DNA of 64,000 nucleotides from Gillisia sp. Hel_I_86 (GTDB lineage: Bacteria; Bacteroidota; Bacteroidia; Flavobacteriales; Flavobacteriaceae), in the NCBI RefSeq assembly GCF_007827275.1, contig NZ_VISE01000001.1, forward strand, positions 1,426,001 to 1,490,000, given 5' to 3'. Below, one piece after another: positions 48,149 through 55,570 of the stretch. The position numbers were made by a program, and so were the translations under genes. Each line of letters begins with the position of its first letter. Position 1 is the first letter of the stretch. Under the pieces are notes generated by a model that worked only from the letters and a program-made list of their open reading frames with translations, did not search any database and was not told the DNA's origin.

Positions 48149-49714
48149 TTAATTTCTAATCATTCTATTTCCCTTCCACGTGCTGCCTCTTCTAGCAGCT
48201 CCATAAAAGTCTACTTCGTAATGTGTATAATTTCGGAAATAATCAGTATCTGGTTCTACTTGATATTGCCAATCACTATTACCATTTTTACCTATTGAAA
48301 TTTTAAAACCGACATCTTGGTAAAATTTCTTTTCTATACTATTATCATTGGTATTGTAAAAGTGCTCACCAAAGTATAATGTTTCAATTTTATCGTAACT
48401 TCTTTGATAGGTCACGGAGAAAACTTTAGGATCACCAGCATTAGCTTGGGATTTTAAAAAGTCTATACCCATTTTATAGAGAGCTTTAATATTTGAATTA
48501 CTAGTAATATCGCTCGAATAATAATTAAAACCAACATCTCCTATTAAAGGTATGTTGGGAATATATATATTCAAAATAGGATCATTGTCTAATCTAAAAA
48601 ACGGTAATACGTTTTTAGTTATTTTCAATTTAATGTCACTGTAATAATAACTAACCCCAAAAGTACTTGCCGAAGGTGATCTCACACTAAATTTACCAGC
48701 ATACATATATATTGGGGCTTTATAGGGATTACTAATTAAACCACCTGTAGGTGTGTAAGCATTTATTTGAGGTTGAGGAAAATCATATTTTAATAAAATA
48801 CGATTTATTCCTAGATGAATTTCATCAGATTCTGAAGCCCACCAAATGCCAAGTGTTTTAGTCTGGGTCTTAACCTGTATTCCAACAGATTTATAAAAAC
48901 CAAAAGATTGATCCCAAAATTCAGTTTTTATTCTATCCCCGTCATTATAATAACTTCTACAAACATAACTTTTTCCAAAAAGATTTTGAACCCAATTACC
49001 AGAGGCGTTACCGTCACATATAGGTAAATTTTGAATAATATTTTGAAGTTTTTCTTCTGAGGATAATTGCGATATCGGTGGTGGGGTCGATCCACCACCT
49101 CCACCTCCGTAACCACAATCACCATCAATTGGCATAATATATTGTGTTATTTGCGTATCTATTTGAGTATATCCTCCAGATTCCGCTCTGATATAACAAG
49201 GATCAGGAGCAATTAATTTATTTGTCGATTTTTTGTTGTTTGCTAAATAAGTGAATAGATGTGTTGAATCTTTTACTGCAACGAAAAACAAACCATTTTC
49301 GGTAAACTTGTATAGAGAATCATTAACAACTATTTCATTGTTCTCATTAATAAATGCAGCTAAATAAGGATCAGCAACAATGTTGTTTTGTTCTTCACTT
49401 TCAGTATCTGTATTTTTACTGGATTTTCTTTTTTTATTAATTTCTTCTGAAAGTTTGGATATAAGGTTTTTATTACTTGGGTCTACAAAAGGCTCTAAAG
49501 AGCGAAAACCTTTCTTATAATACTCTTCAAATTTATAAAAATCAACTTTGTCTTGATTTTTTTTCATATTGGAAATAGTAGTTTTCAAATTTTCACTTGA
49601 ATTAAAAATAAACCTACCATTTTCTACTACTCCATTTGCATTTATTTTTTCGATTGAATTAGTATCATTAGGTAGACTTTCATCGAAATTTTCTGTTTGA
49701 CAACTAAAAAACAA
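48149..49714 (-). CDS. secreted protein of unknown family, 5' end apparently frameshifted
   Basis: An AT-rich gene for a secreted protein of about 520 residues. The body has SSCQTENFDES-like start, a Gly-rich linker (YGGGGGGSTPPPIS) and beta-rich C-terminal half with many Tyr. The frame opens at a TTG (49714) giving the stub MFFSCQTE, which is too short for a signal peptide. A better start, ATG at 49736, runs through A7 and two T6 tracts into a stop at 49704-49706; removing one base there gives MKKITMFLFFSCQTE, a normal lipoprotein leader with Cys as lipid site. The given coordinates follow the intact frame. No family is recognised. Confidence 0.6.
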   Translation of the reverse strand: MFFSCQTENFDESLPNDTNSIEKINANGVVENGRFIFNSSENLKTTISNMKKNQDKVDFYKFEEYYKKGFRSLEPFVDPSNKNLISKLSEEINKKRKSSKNTDTESEEQNNIVADPYLAAFINENNEIVVNDSLYKFTENGLFFVAVKDSTHLFTYLANNKKSTNKLIAPDPCYIRAESGGYTQIDTQITQYIMPIDGDCGYGGGGGGSTPPPISQLSSEEKLQNIIQNLPICDGNASGNWVQNLFGKSYVCRSYYNDGDRIKTEFWDQSFGFYKSVGIQVKTQTKTLGIWWASESDEIHLGINRILLKYDFPQPQINAYTPTGGLISNPYKAPIYMYAGKFSVRSPSASTFGVSYYYSDIKLKITKNVLPFFRLDNDPILNIYIPNIPLIGDVGFNYYSSDITSNSNIKALYKMGIDFLKSQANAGDPKVFSVTYQRSYDKIETLYFGEHFYNTNDNSIEKKFYQDVGFKISIGKNGNSDWQYQVEPDTDYFRNYTHYEVDFYGAARRGSTWKGNRMIRN

Positions 49715-49733
49715 AAAACATTGTAATTTTTTT
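49706..49733 (-). repeat. three homopolymer tracts at the start of the secreted-protein gene
   Basis: On the minus strand, A7 (49727-49733) directly follows ATG, then T6 at 49713-49718 and T6 at 49706-49711 precede the lipobox codons. The length of the tracts decides whether the upstream ATG frame joins the long frame; as read, it ends in TAG at 49704-49706. Such tracts are typical sites of slippage. Confidence 0.7.
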
Positions 49734-49872
49734 CATAATAAATTGCTTGATTAAAAAGTTGATTTAGATTATAAACGGTCTCGTCTATAATTTTATCAAA
49801 CATCCGTTTTTATTTTCATATAAACATCTATTTTTATGTTTTTTTTAATTTAATTAAAAGTTTCATTCTTAT

Positions 49873-50973
49873 TTAAAACTCAAACTTCAACTGTACTGCA
49901 ATTTCCTGTACTTTCTCTATAGTTTGCTTTTTCTCAGTATTTAAATTTGAAAGAGTAATTCCCAACAGTCGAACCGAATTTTTCATCCTTTCTTGATATA
50001 ATAAGTCCTTCGCAGTATCCAGGATCACTTCTTTTGACGCAATAAAATAAGGCAGGGTCTTGCTCCTGGTTTGCAAGGTAAAATCACTATATTTTATCTT
50101 TAAAGTAACCGTTTTCCCTGCAACTTTGCTCCTTTTTAGCCTGCGTTCGATTTCTTCGGCGATATTCTCCAAGCGTTCCATCATAAAGATCTCTGAAGCT
50201 ATGTTTTCATTAAAAGTCCTTTCTGCACCAAGGGATTTTCGTATTCTGTCTACTTTTACTTCGCTGGTATGAATGCCACGAACCACATTGTAATAATACT
50301 TGCCGCTTTTCCCAAAATTCTCGGTTAAGAATTCTTCAGATTTTTCTTTTAGTTGAAGTCCTTTAAAGATTCCCAATTGGTACATTTTCTCTGCGGTCAC
50401 TTTTCCAACACCATAGAATTTTCTAATTTGAAGTTGTTCCAAAAATTCCTCAACCTCTTCCGGGTTTATTGTTTTTTGGCCGTTGGGTTTGTTGATGTCA
50501 CTGGCAACTTTCGCTATAAACTTGTTGATGGAAATCCCTGCGGAAGCATTCAATCCAGTCTTCTCCTTTATTTTCTCCCGAATTTCTTTCGCGATTAGAG
50601 TAGCACTGGGAATCCCTTTTTTATTCTCGGTGACGTCCAAATAGGCTTCATCCAAAGAAAGCGGCTCCACCAGATCTGTATACTCCAGGAAGATTGTCCT
50701 AATTTGACTTGATATTTCTTTGTATCGATCGAATCTGGCTTTTACAAAGATGAGCCCTGGGCAATTTCTTTTGGCAATTACACTGCTCATCGCACTTTTT
50801 ACGCCAAATTTCCGGGCTTCGTAGCTCGCTGCAGAAACCACGCCTCTATCTGAACTTCCTCCAACAGCCACTGGTTTGTTCCGCAAGTCGGGATTGTCCA
50901 ATTGCTCTACAGATGCGTAAAATGCATCCATGTCTATATGAATTATCTTTCGAATTGGGAACTGGGTTTTCAC
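49873..50973 (-). CDS. dinB: DNA polymerase IV (Y family)
   Basis: An error-prone translesion polymerase. The N-terminal catalytic motif is IDMDAFYASVEQ, with SAASYEARKFGVKS downstream, the second acidic motif EPLSLDEAYLDVTE, then SINKFIAKVASDINKP and the C-terminal little-finger domain. At 366 residues it is complete. It ends 158 bases from the secreted-protein gene and has no adjacent SOS regulator. Confidence 0.96.
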   Translation of the reverse strand: MKTQFPIRKIIHIDMDAFYASVEQLDNPDLRNKPVAVGGSSDRGVVSAASYEARKFGVKSAMSSVIAKRNCPGLIFVKARFDRYKEISSQIRTIFLEYTDLVEPLSLDEAYLDVTENKKGIPSATLIAKEIREKIKEKTGLNASAGISINKFIAKVASDINKPNGQKTINPEEVEEFLEQLQIRKFYGVGKVTAEKMYQLGIFKGLQLKEKSEEFLTENFGKSGKYYYNVVRGIHTSEVKVDRIRKSLGAERTFNENIASEIFMMERLENIAEEIERRLKRSKVAGKTVTLKIKYSDFTLQTRSKTLPYFIASKEVILDTAKDLLYQERMKNSVRLLGITLSNLNTEKKQTIEKVQEIAVQLKFEF

Positions 50974-51163
50974 AACGTAAATTTAGGGAAACTTGAATTA
51001 CTCCAAGGCTTAGTGGGACTATTAACTAAGATTTTTGGATCGTTTGGAATCCGTTATTTTTGAAGAGTCAATAATTTAATAACTAGCGAAACGGTTTAGC
51101 ATAAGTTTATTTATTGGATGCTGAAATAAGCTACCATTTACGTATTTTTATTTATGCATTATA

Positions 51164-51309
51164 GACCCTGAAACCAGTTCAGGGTGACAATGATGTTTTT
51201 TAGAATTGCCGTCATGCTGAACTTGTTTCAGCATCTTTTTAGATATTCTAAAACATACATTAATTCCCTACACTAGATAAAATTTTTTATCACGGGTCTC
51301 AGGATGACG
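51164..51309. repeat. short palindromic repeats, family C, copy 3
   Basis: In the 377-base gap upstream of the oxidoreductase gene lie CCCTGAAACCAGTTCAGGG followed by TGAC (51166-51188), GTCATGCTGAACTTGTTTCA with GCATC (51211-51235) and GGGTCTCAGGATGACG (51293-51309). The first two are palindromic. They belong to the same type of intergenic unit as the copies near 0.95, 14.6, 57.25 and 63.35 kb. The rest of the gap holds nothing recognised. Confidence 0.55.
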
Positions 51310-51350
51310 AATTATTTAAACAGCAAAAAAATTAAAGTAAATATCACTTT

Positions 51351-52007
51351 ATGAAATCAGCGATATTATTAGGGGCAACAGGATTGACCGGAGGGCACTT
51401 ACTAAAAATAGTATTGAATGACCCTAAATATGATAAGGTAAAGGTTTTTTCAAGATCTAGTGTGGGTGTTAAACATGAGAAATTGGAAGAGCATTTGGTC
51501 GATCTACTAAAGCTGGATGATTATAAAGACAGTTTTCATGCAGATGAAGTGTACTGCTGTATTGGAACCACTAAAAGTAAAACCCCGGATAAGGAAACGT
51601 ATAAAAAAATCGACTTCGGAATTCCGGTGGCCGCAGCTAAACTTTGCAGGAAAAATAATATCGATACCTTTTTGGTGATCTCCGCGCTGGGCGCCGATGC
51701 TAACAGCAGTATTTTTTATAATAAAGTGAAAGGCGAAATGCAGCATCAAGTATTGGAGCAAGGTATTAAGAACACCTATATTTTTCAGCCCTCCTTAATT
51801 GCAGGGAATAGGGAAGAAGAGCGATTTTTTGAAAAACTTGGCATCGAAGGAATGAAGGTATTCAATAACCTTTTGATTGGTTCCTTTAAAAAATATAGAT
51901 CTATACACCCGGAGACTATTGCCAAAGCAATGCATATTTGCGCAAACTCTGGTTATCCAAAAATATTGATAGAATCTGATGAGATCCAGAAATTGGCTTC
52001 AGAATAA
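51351..52007 (+). CDS. NAD(P)H-binding Rossmann-fold oxidoreductase, HTATIP2/CC3-like
   Basis: A 218-residue short-chain-dehydrogenase-type protein. The dinucleotide motif is LLGATGLTGGHLL at the N-terminus, with the second strand VKVFSRSS and a likely active-site YNKVKGEMQ (Tyr-x-x-x-Lys) near residue 123. It resembles the HTATIP2/CC3 group of atypical dehydrogenases. The substrate is unknown. The CYTH gene follows 12 bases after its stop. Confidence 0.82.
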   Translation: MKSAILLGATGLTGGHLLKIVLNDPKYDKVKVFSRSSVGVKHEKLEEHLVDLLKLDDYKDSFHADEVYCCIGTTKSKTPDKETYKKIDFGIPVAAAKLCRKNNIDTFLVISALGADANSSIFYNKVKGEMQHQVLEQGIKNTYIFQPSLIAGNREEERFFEKLGIEGMKVFNNLLIGSFKKYRSIHPETIAKAMHICANSGYPKILIESDEIQKLASE

Positions 52008-52019
52008 TCTTTAAAATTT

Positions 52020-52493
52020 ATGATGGAAATAGAACGAAAATTTTTAGTGACCTCAGATAAATATAAGACAGAAGCATTTAAAACTTCAGAAATAAAACAA
52101 GGCTATTTGAATTCCCATCCAGAAAGGACCACCAGGATCCGGGTTCAGGGTAAAATAGCATTTATTACCATTAAGGGGAAGTCATCAGCAAGTGGTTTAT
52201 CCAGATTTGAATGGGAAAAAGAGATCCCAGCCGATGAAGCTTTGGAGCTTTTAAAACTTTGTGAGCCGGGAGTAATTAAGAAGGTGAGGTATTTCGTGAA
52301 ATCCAAAGAATTTACATTTGAAATTGACGAATTCTCGGGGGATAATAAGGGTCTTATAGTGGCAGAAATCGAATTGAAGTCTGAAAATGACACTTTTGAT
52401 AAACCAGAGTGGCTTGGAGAAGAAGTCACCGGAGATTTGAGATATTATAATTCGCAACTCAGTAAAAATCCATTTAAAAACTGGGGAAAATAG
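52020..52493 (+). CDS. CYTH-domain protein
   Basis: A 157-residue CYTH (adenylate cyclase/thiamine triphosphatase-like) tunnel protein. The N-terminal signature E-x-E-x-K is MEIERKFLV, followed by basic residues for triphosphate binding (GKIAFITIKGKS, FEWEKEIP) and acidic ones at the end (VAEIELKSEND). Members cleave inorganic triphosphate or thiamine triphosphate, or make cyclic AMP; the short length favours hydrolysis. Either of two adjacent ATG codons (52020 or 52023) may be the start. It is likely co-transcribed with the preceding gene. Confidence 0.85.
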   Translation: MMEIERKFLVTSDKYKTEAFKTSEIKQGYLNSHPERTTRIRVQGKIAFITIKGKSSASGLSRFEWEKEIPADEALELLKLCEPGVIKKVRYFVKSKEFTFEIDEFSGDNKGLIVAEIELKSENDTFDKPEWLGEEVTGDLRYYNSQLSKNPFKNWGK

Positions 52494-52576
52494 AAAATTA
52501 TGAAAAAAGCAATTCTTTACGCTGGTAGTAAACACCTTATTTGTCGACAATAAGTCAAATGCGGAAATAAAACAAC

Positions 52577-53410
52577 TTATTGGGATTTCAGGATGTCTAG
52601 AGCAGACGACTTTATTACATATCCAAGGCGTACCATGCTCGTGTATTTATCATAGTCTATTAAGCTTTCTGCATATCCCACAAACCATTCCAGCATTAAA
52701 TATTGGTTTCCGGAATTGTTGAACAGTTTATAAAGAAGACGACTAGAAGCAGCCCCTTTCCAACCTTCTAAACCTTTTCTAACTGTAAGATCGGCGATTA
52801 ACCTGTTGCGGATAATGGTTTGTTCTACTTTAATTTCACCAAGTCCCACATAGTCTAAAATATCTGGATGGTTCTCTTTATATGCTATCGGTGCCCAAGC
52901 TTTAACACTAAGTAAAGTCCTTCTTCCAATTGGAGTATGGAAAGCTCCAGTGATCCTATTCCAACTCCTACTATCTAAACTGTCCCTTCCATTGGATTCG
53001 TGTTCAAATTTTAATTCAGCAAGCCCAAAGATATATCCCTCCTTATTAAAAACCGGTTTTCCAAGACCAATGCCCGGGTTAAAATTGATCTCTTCAAAAG
53101 GACTGGACAAGCTGTATACGTTCCAAAAAGCTTTTTGGGAATAGGTTAGGAATAAGTAACTGTTTAGAGGTAAAGTCGCCCTGCTCACCAATTGCTTAAA
53201 ACTGATCTGGTATTTAATATCTGAATTGTTTTTTGTAATGGCTTTGTTAGTTGGTACCCCGGTAATAAAATAATTATCCTGATAGCTGGAAAAGGCCGGC
53301 ATTTCCTTAATGGTATCATACACCTGTTTTCTCGTTAGACGTTGGCCAAATGCTGTAGAGTGGATAAAAAAAGCAAAAAAGATAAGGCAGGTAAATAGTA
53401 TTCTCTTCAT
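52577..53410 (-). CDS. pldA: outer-membrane phospholipase A
   Basis: A 277-residue OMPLA homologue with a signal peptide (MKRILFTCLIFFAFFIHSTAFG). The active-site block FEHESNGRDSLDSRSWNR matches the OMPLA pattern HxSNG...SRSWNR, giving the catalytic Ser-His-Asn. It hydrolyses phospholipids in the outer leaflet of the outer membrane. It stands alone, convergent with the CYTH gene. Confidence 0.92.
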   Translation of the reverse strand: MKRILFTCLIFFAFFIHSTAFGQRLTRKQVYDTIKEMPAFSSYQDNYFITGVPTNKAITKNNSDIKYQISFKQLVSRATLPLNSYLFLTYSQKAFWNVYSLSSPFEEINFNPGIGLGKPVFNKEGYIFGLAELKFEHESNGRDSLDSRSWNRITGAFHTPIGRRTLLSVKAWAPIAYKENHPDILDYVGLGEIKVEQTIIRNRLIADLTVRKGLEGWKGAASSRLLYKLFNNSGNQYLMLEWFVGYAESLIDYDKYTSMVRLGYVIKSSALDILKSQ

Positions 53411-53516
53411 AATTAGGGTTTATTGCCGTAAGGGCAGCGAAAATTTAAGTCGGCAAAGATACTTCTTACTTTCTAAGGAACCTATAAACTCTAACTCCAT
53501 CTAGTAAATACTAGCA

Positions 53517-53544
53517 TAAAAAAAGCCCCAAATTATTGGAGCTT
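53517..53544 (-). terminator. rho-independent terminator after the isoaspartyl peptidase gene
   Basis: On the minus strand AAGCTCCAA pairs with TTGGGGCTT around TAAT and is followed by seven T. Confidence 0.75.
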
Positions 53545-53566
53545 AAATTGTTATCTGGCTATGAGC

Positions 53567-54670
53567 TTACTCTTTTTCTGCTGTAACTTTCTCATTTTCT
53601 TTATAAATCCCAATAGATAATTCCCCTTTTTTGTTCATCGCAGCGCGGTACATTCCTGCGGAATTAAATTCCATTGCAATATTTCCTTTATGATCTATGG
53701 CTATAATTCCTCCCTCGCCACCCAGCTCTGTTAATTTTGCTTGGATTACTTTTTTTGCCGCTTCTTGTAAGCTCATTTTCTTATACTCCATCATTGCTGA
53801 AATATCGTAAGCCACAACGCCTCTCATAAAATATTCTCCCCATCCGGTTCCAGAAATAGCGCAGGTGGCATTATTTGCATAGGTGCCAGCACCAATAATT
53901 GGCACATCCCCGATCCTGTTCCATTTTTTGTTGGTCATTCCCCCAGTGGAAGTTCCTGCGGCGATATTTCCATTTTTGTCCAAAGCAACACAACCCACGG
54001 TCCCGAACTTGGATTCTTTGATATATGGGTCGTAAAAAGCCGTTCTATTATCGGCACTGTCTGCTTTCATTTTCTCTGCTTCTTTCATTTTTTGAAGGGA
54101 TTGAAACCTATTTTCGGTATAGAAATAGGAAGGATCTACGATCTCTAGCCCGCGTTCTTGGGCAAACTGTTCGGCTCCTTTTCCAGAAAGCAACACATGC
54201 GGAGAATTTTCCATTACCTGAAATGCCAAATTTATTGGATTTTTTACAGTGGTAACTCCCGCGACCGCCCCGGCATTCAATGTTTCCCCATCCATGATGG
54301 CAGCATCCATTTCGTTGGTTCCTTGGTTGGTAAATACAGCTCCTTTTCCTGCGTTAAAAAGCGGGGAATCTTCTAGGACGTTTATGGTAGATTGGATGGC
54401 ATCTATAGCCGTTCCTCCATTTGCAAGAATTTCATGTCCTACCCGGATTGCTTCTTCAAGTTTTTCCTTATACGCGACCTCCAAAGAATCGGTCATATTC
54501 TCTTTTAGGATAGTTCCTGCGCCCCCATGGATCACAATTCCAAAATTGTCGGTTTCTACTTTATCTGATTTTGGTTTTTCGATGGGCTGGTTTATAGGTT
54601 TTTTTTCTTCGGAAGCATAATTACATGCAAACAAGAGTGAAAGAGAGAAGAGAAGTACTAATTTTTTCAT
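53567..54670 (-). CDS. isoaspartyl peptidase/L-asparaginase, lipoprotein
   Basis: A 367-residue Ntn-type threonine hydrolase that removes isoaspartyl residues or amides. The N-terminus is a lipoprotein signal (MKKLVLLFSLSLLFAC). The alpha domain starts FGIVIHGGAGTI, and the autoprocessing site is KFGTVGCVALDKNGNIAAGTSTGG with Thr as nucleophile after cleavage. The IaaA-like length and the GGTAIDAIQ block fit the family. As a lipoprotein it probably acts in the periplasm. It has its own terminator. Confidence 0.92.
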   Translation of the reverse strand: MKKLVLLFSLSLLFACNYASEEKKPINQPIEKPKSDKVETDNFGIVIHGGAGTILKENMTDSLEVAYKEKLEEAIRVGHEILANGGTAIDAIQSTINVLEDSPLFNAGKGAVFTNQGTNEMDAAIMDGETLNAGAVAGVTTVKNPINLAFQVMENSPHVLLSGKGAEQFAQERGLEIVDPSYFYTENRFQSLQKMKEAEKMKADSADNRTAFYDPYIKESKFGTVGCVALDKNGNIAAGTSTGGMTNKKWNRIGDVPIIGAGTYANNATCAISGTGWGEYFMRGVVAYDISAMMEYKKMSLQEAAKKVIQAKLTELGGEGGIIAIDHKGNIAMEFNSAGMYRAAMNKKGELSIGIYKENEKVTAEKE

Positions 54671-54761
54671 GAATTTGGATGTTGAGATGTTTGAATTAAA
54701 AGTACTAAAATTAAGTACAGGTCTTGAATGTGCGCTCCAAATTTATAAAAAATGTAAATTT

Positions 54762-54870
54762 TGCGTAAGCGATAGCAGTGGAAAGCCCGCAGTCACGATC
54801 GTGATATTTATCGTGATTGGGACGAGGACTTGCAACGAATAGCGCGGTGCCCGTTAAGGGCATACGCCCA
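54762..54870 (+). repeat. structured intergenic repeat, family A, copy 3
   Basis: Boxes in order: GCGTAAGCGATAGCAGTGG, a hairpin with arms TCACGAT/ATCGTGA, GAATAGCGCGG, a second hairpin TGCCC-GTTAA-GGGCA and TACGCCC. It matches copies 1 and 2 in order of parts while both stems have different sequences, so base pairing is kept. It lies upstream of the 3-hydroxyanthranilate dioxygenase gene. Confidence 0.75.
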
Positions 54871-54945
54871 AAACATTTAGATTAGCTTTACAACTTTGTG
54901 TGGGAGATTGATTAATTTTATACAACTTTTTTAAACTGAGAGATT

Positions 54946-55482
54946 ATGTCAATAAACAAGCCTTTTAACCTTACTAAATGGGTAGAACAAAATAGGGATT
55001 TGCTGAAGCCGCCGGTGGGGAACAAGAATTTATATAGGGAAAGTGACGATTATATTGTGATGATCGTGGCGGGTCCCAACGCTCGTAAAGATTATCATTA
55101 CAATGAGACGGAGGAACTATTCTTTCAGTTGGAAGGCAACATAGAAATTCATGTGCAGGACAATGGCGAGAAAAAAACGATGGAACTGGGGCCTGGCGAT
55201 ATGTATCTTCACCCTGGAAAAGTGCCACATTCCCCGGTAAGGCATGAAGGTTCTATTGGGCTTGTGGTAGAGCGCAAACGCTTTGGGGAAGAAGGGAAGG
55301 ATGGCTTGTTGTGGTTTTGCGATAATTGCAATACCAAATTGCACGAAGTTTATTTTCCGTTGCACGATATAGAAAAAGATTTTCTGGGCCATTTTAAAAA
55401 TTTTTATGGCAGTAAAGAGTTGCGCACCTGTGATAACTGTGGAACGGTGATGCCTGTAGACGAGCGATTTATTAATTCGTAG
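54946..55482 (+). CDS. nbaC: 3-hydroxyanthranilate 3,4-dioxygenase
   Basis: A 178-residue cupin that opens 3-hydroxyanthranilate in the kynurenine route. The iron ligands are in HYNETEELFFQLEG (His, Glu) and HPGKVPHSPVRH; the C-terminus has the rubredoxin-like CDNCNTKLHE and CDNCGTVMP pairs that the bacterial enzyme uses for an extra metal. Start MSINKPFNLTKW is normal. It is followed after 88 bases by an aldehyde dehydrogenase gene; earlier kynurenine genes are not in the window. Confidence 0.95.
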   Translation: MSINKPFNLTKWVEQNRDLLKPPVGNKNLYRESDDYIVMIVAGPNARKDYHYNETEELFFQLEGNIEIHVQDNGEKKTMELGPGDMYLHPGKVPHSPVRHEGSIGLVVERKRFGEEGKDGLLWFCDNCNTKLHEVYFPLHDIEKDFLGHFKNFYGSKELRTCDNCGTVMPVDERFINS

Positions 55483-55504
55483 GGAATGAAAGTAGATTAA
55501 GGAG

Positions 55505-55532
55505 TTGTTTCCTTTAATATTTATTATTTTCG
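55505..55532 (+). promoter_or_regulatory. candidate promoter of the aldehyde dehydrogenase gene
   Basis: TTG at 55505-55507 is followed after 17 bases by TATTTTCG (55525-55532), one base off the -7 consensus TAnnTTTG. The start codon is 39 bases downstream. Confidence 0.35.
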
Positions 55533-55570
55533 CAACAATTAGTTATAATTAAAGATTAAAATACGAATAA

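Noticed and set aside
52500-52553. A tiny frame MKKAILYAGSKHLICRQ after the CYTH gene
   Set aside because: Seventeen codons with no hydrophobic core after MKK; too short to support, perhaps a relic of a signal peptide.
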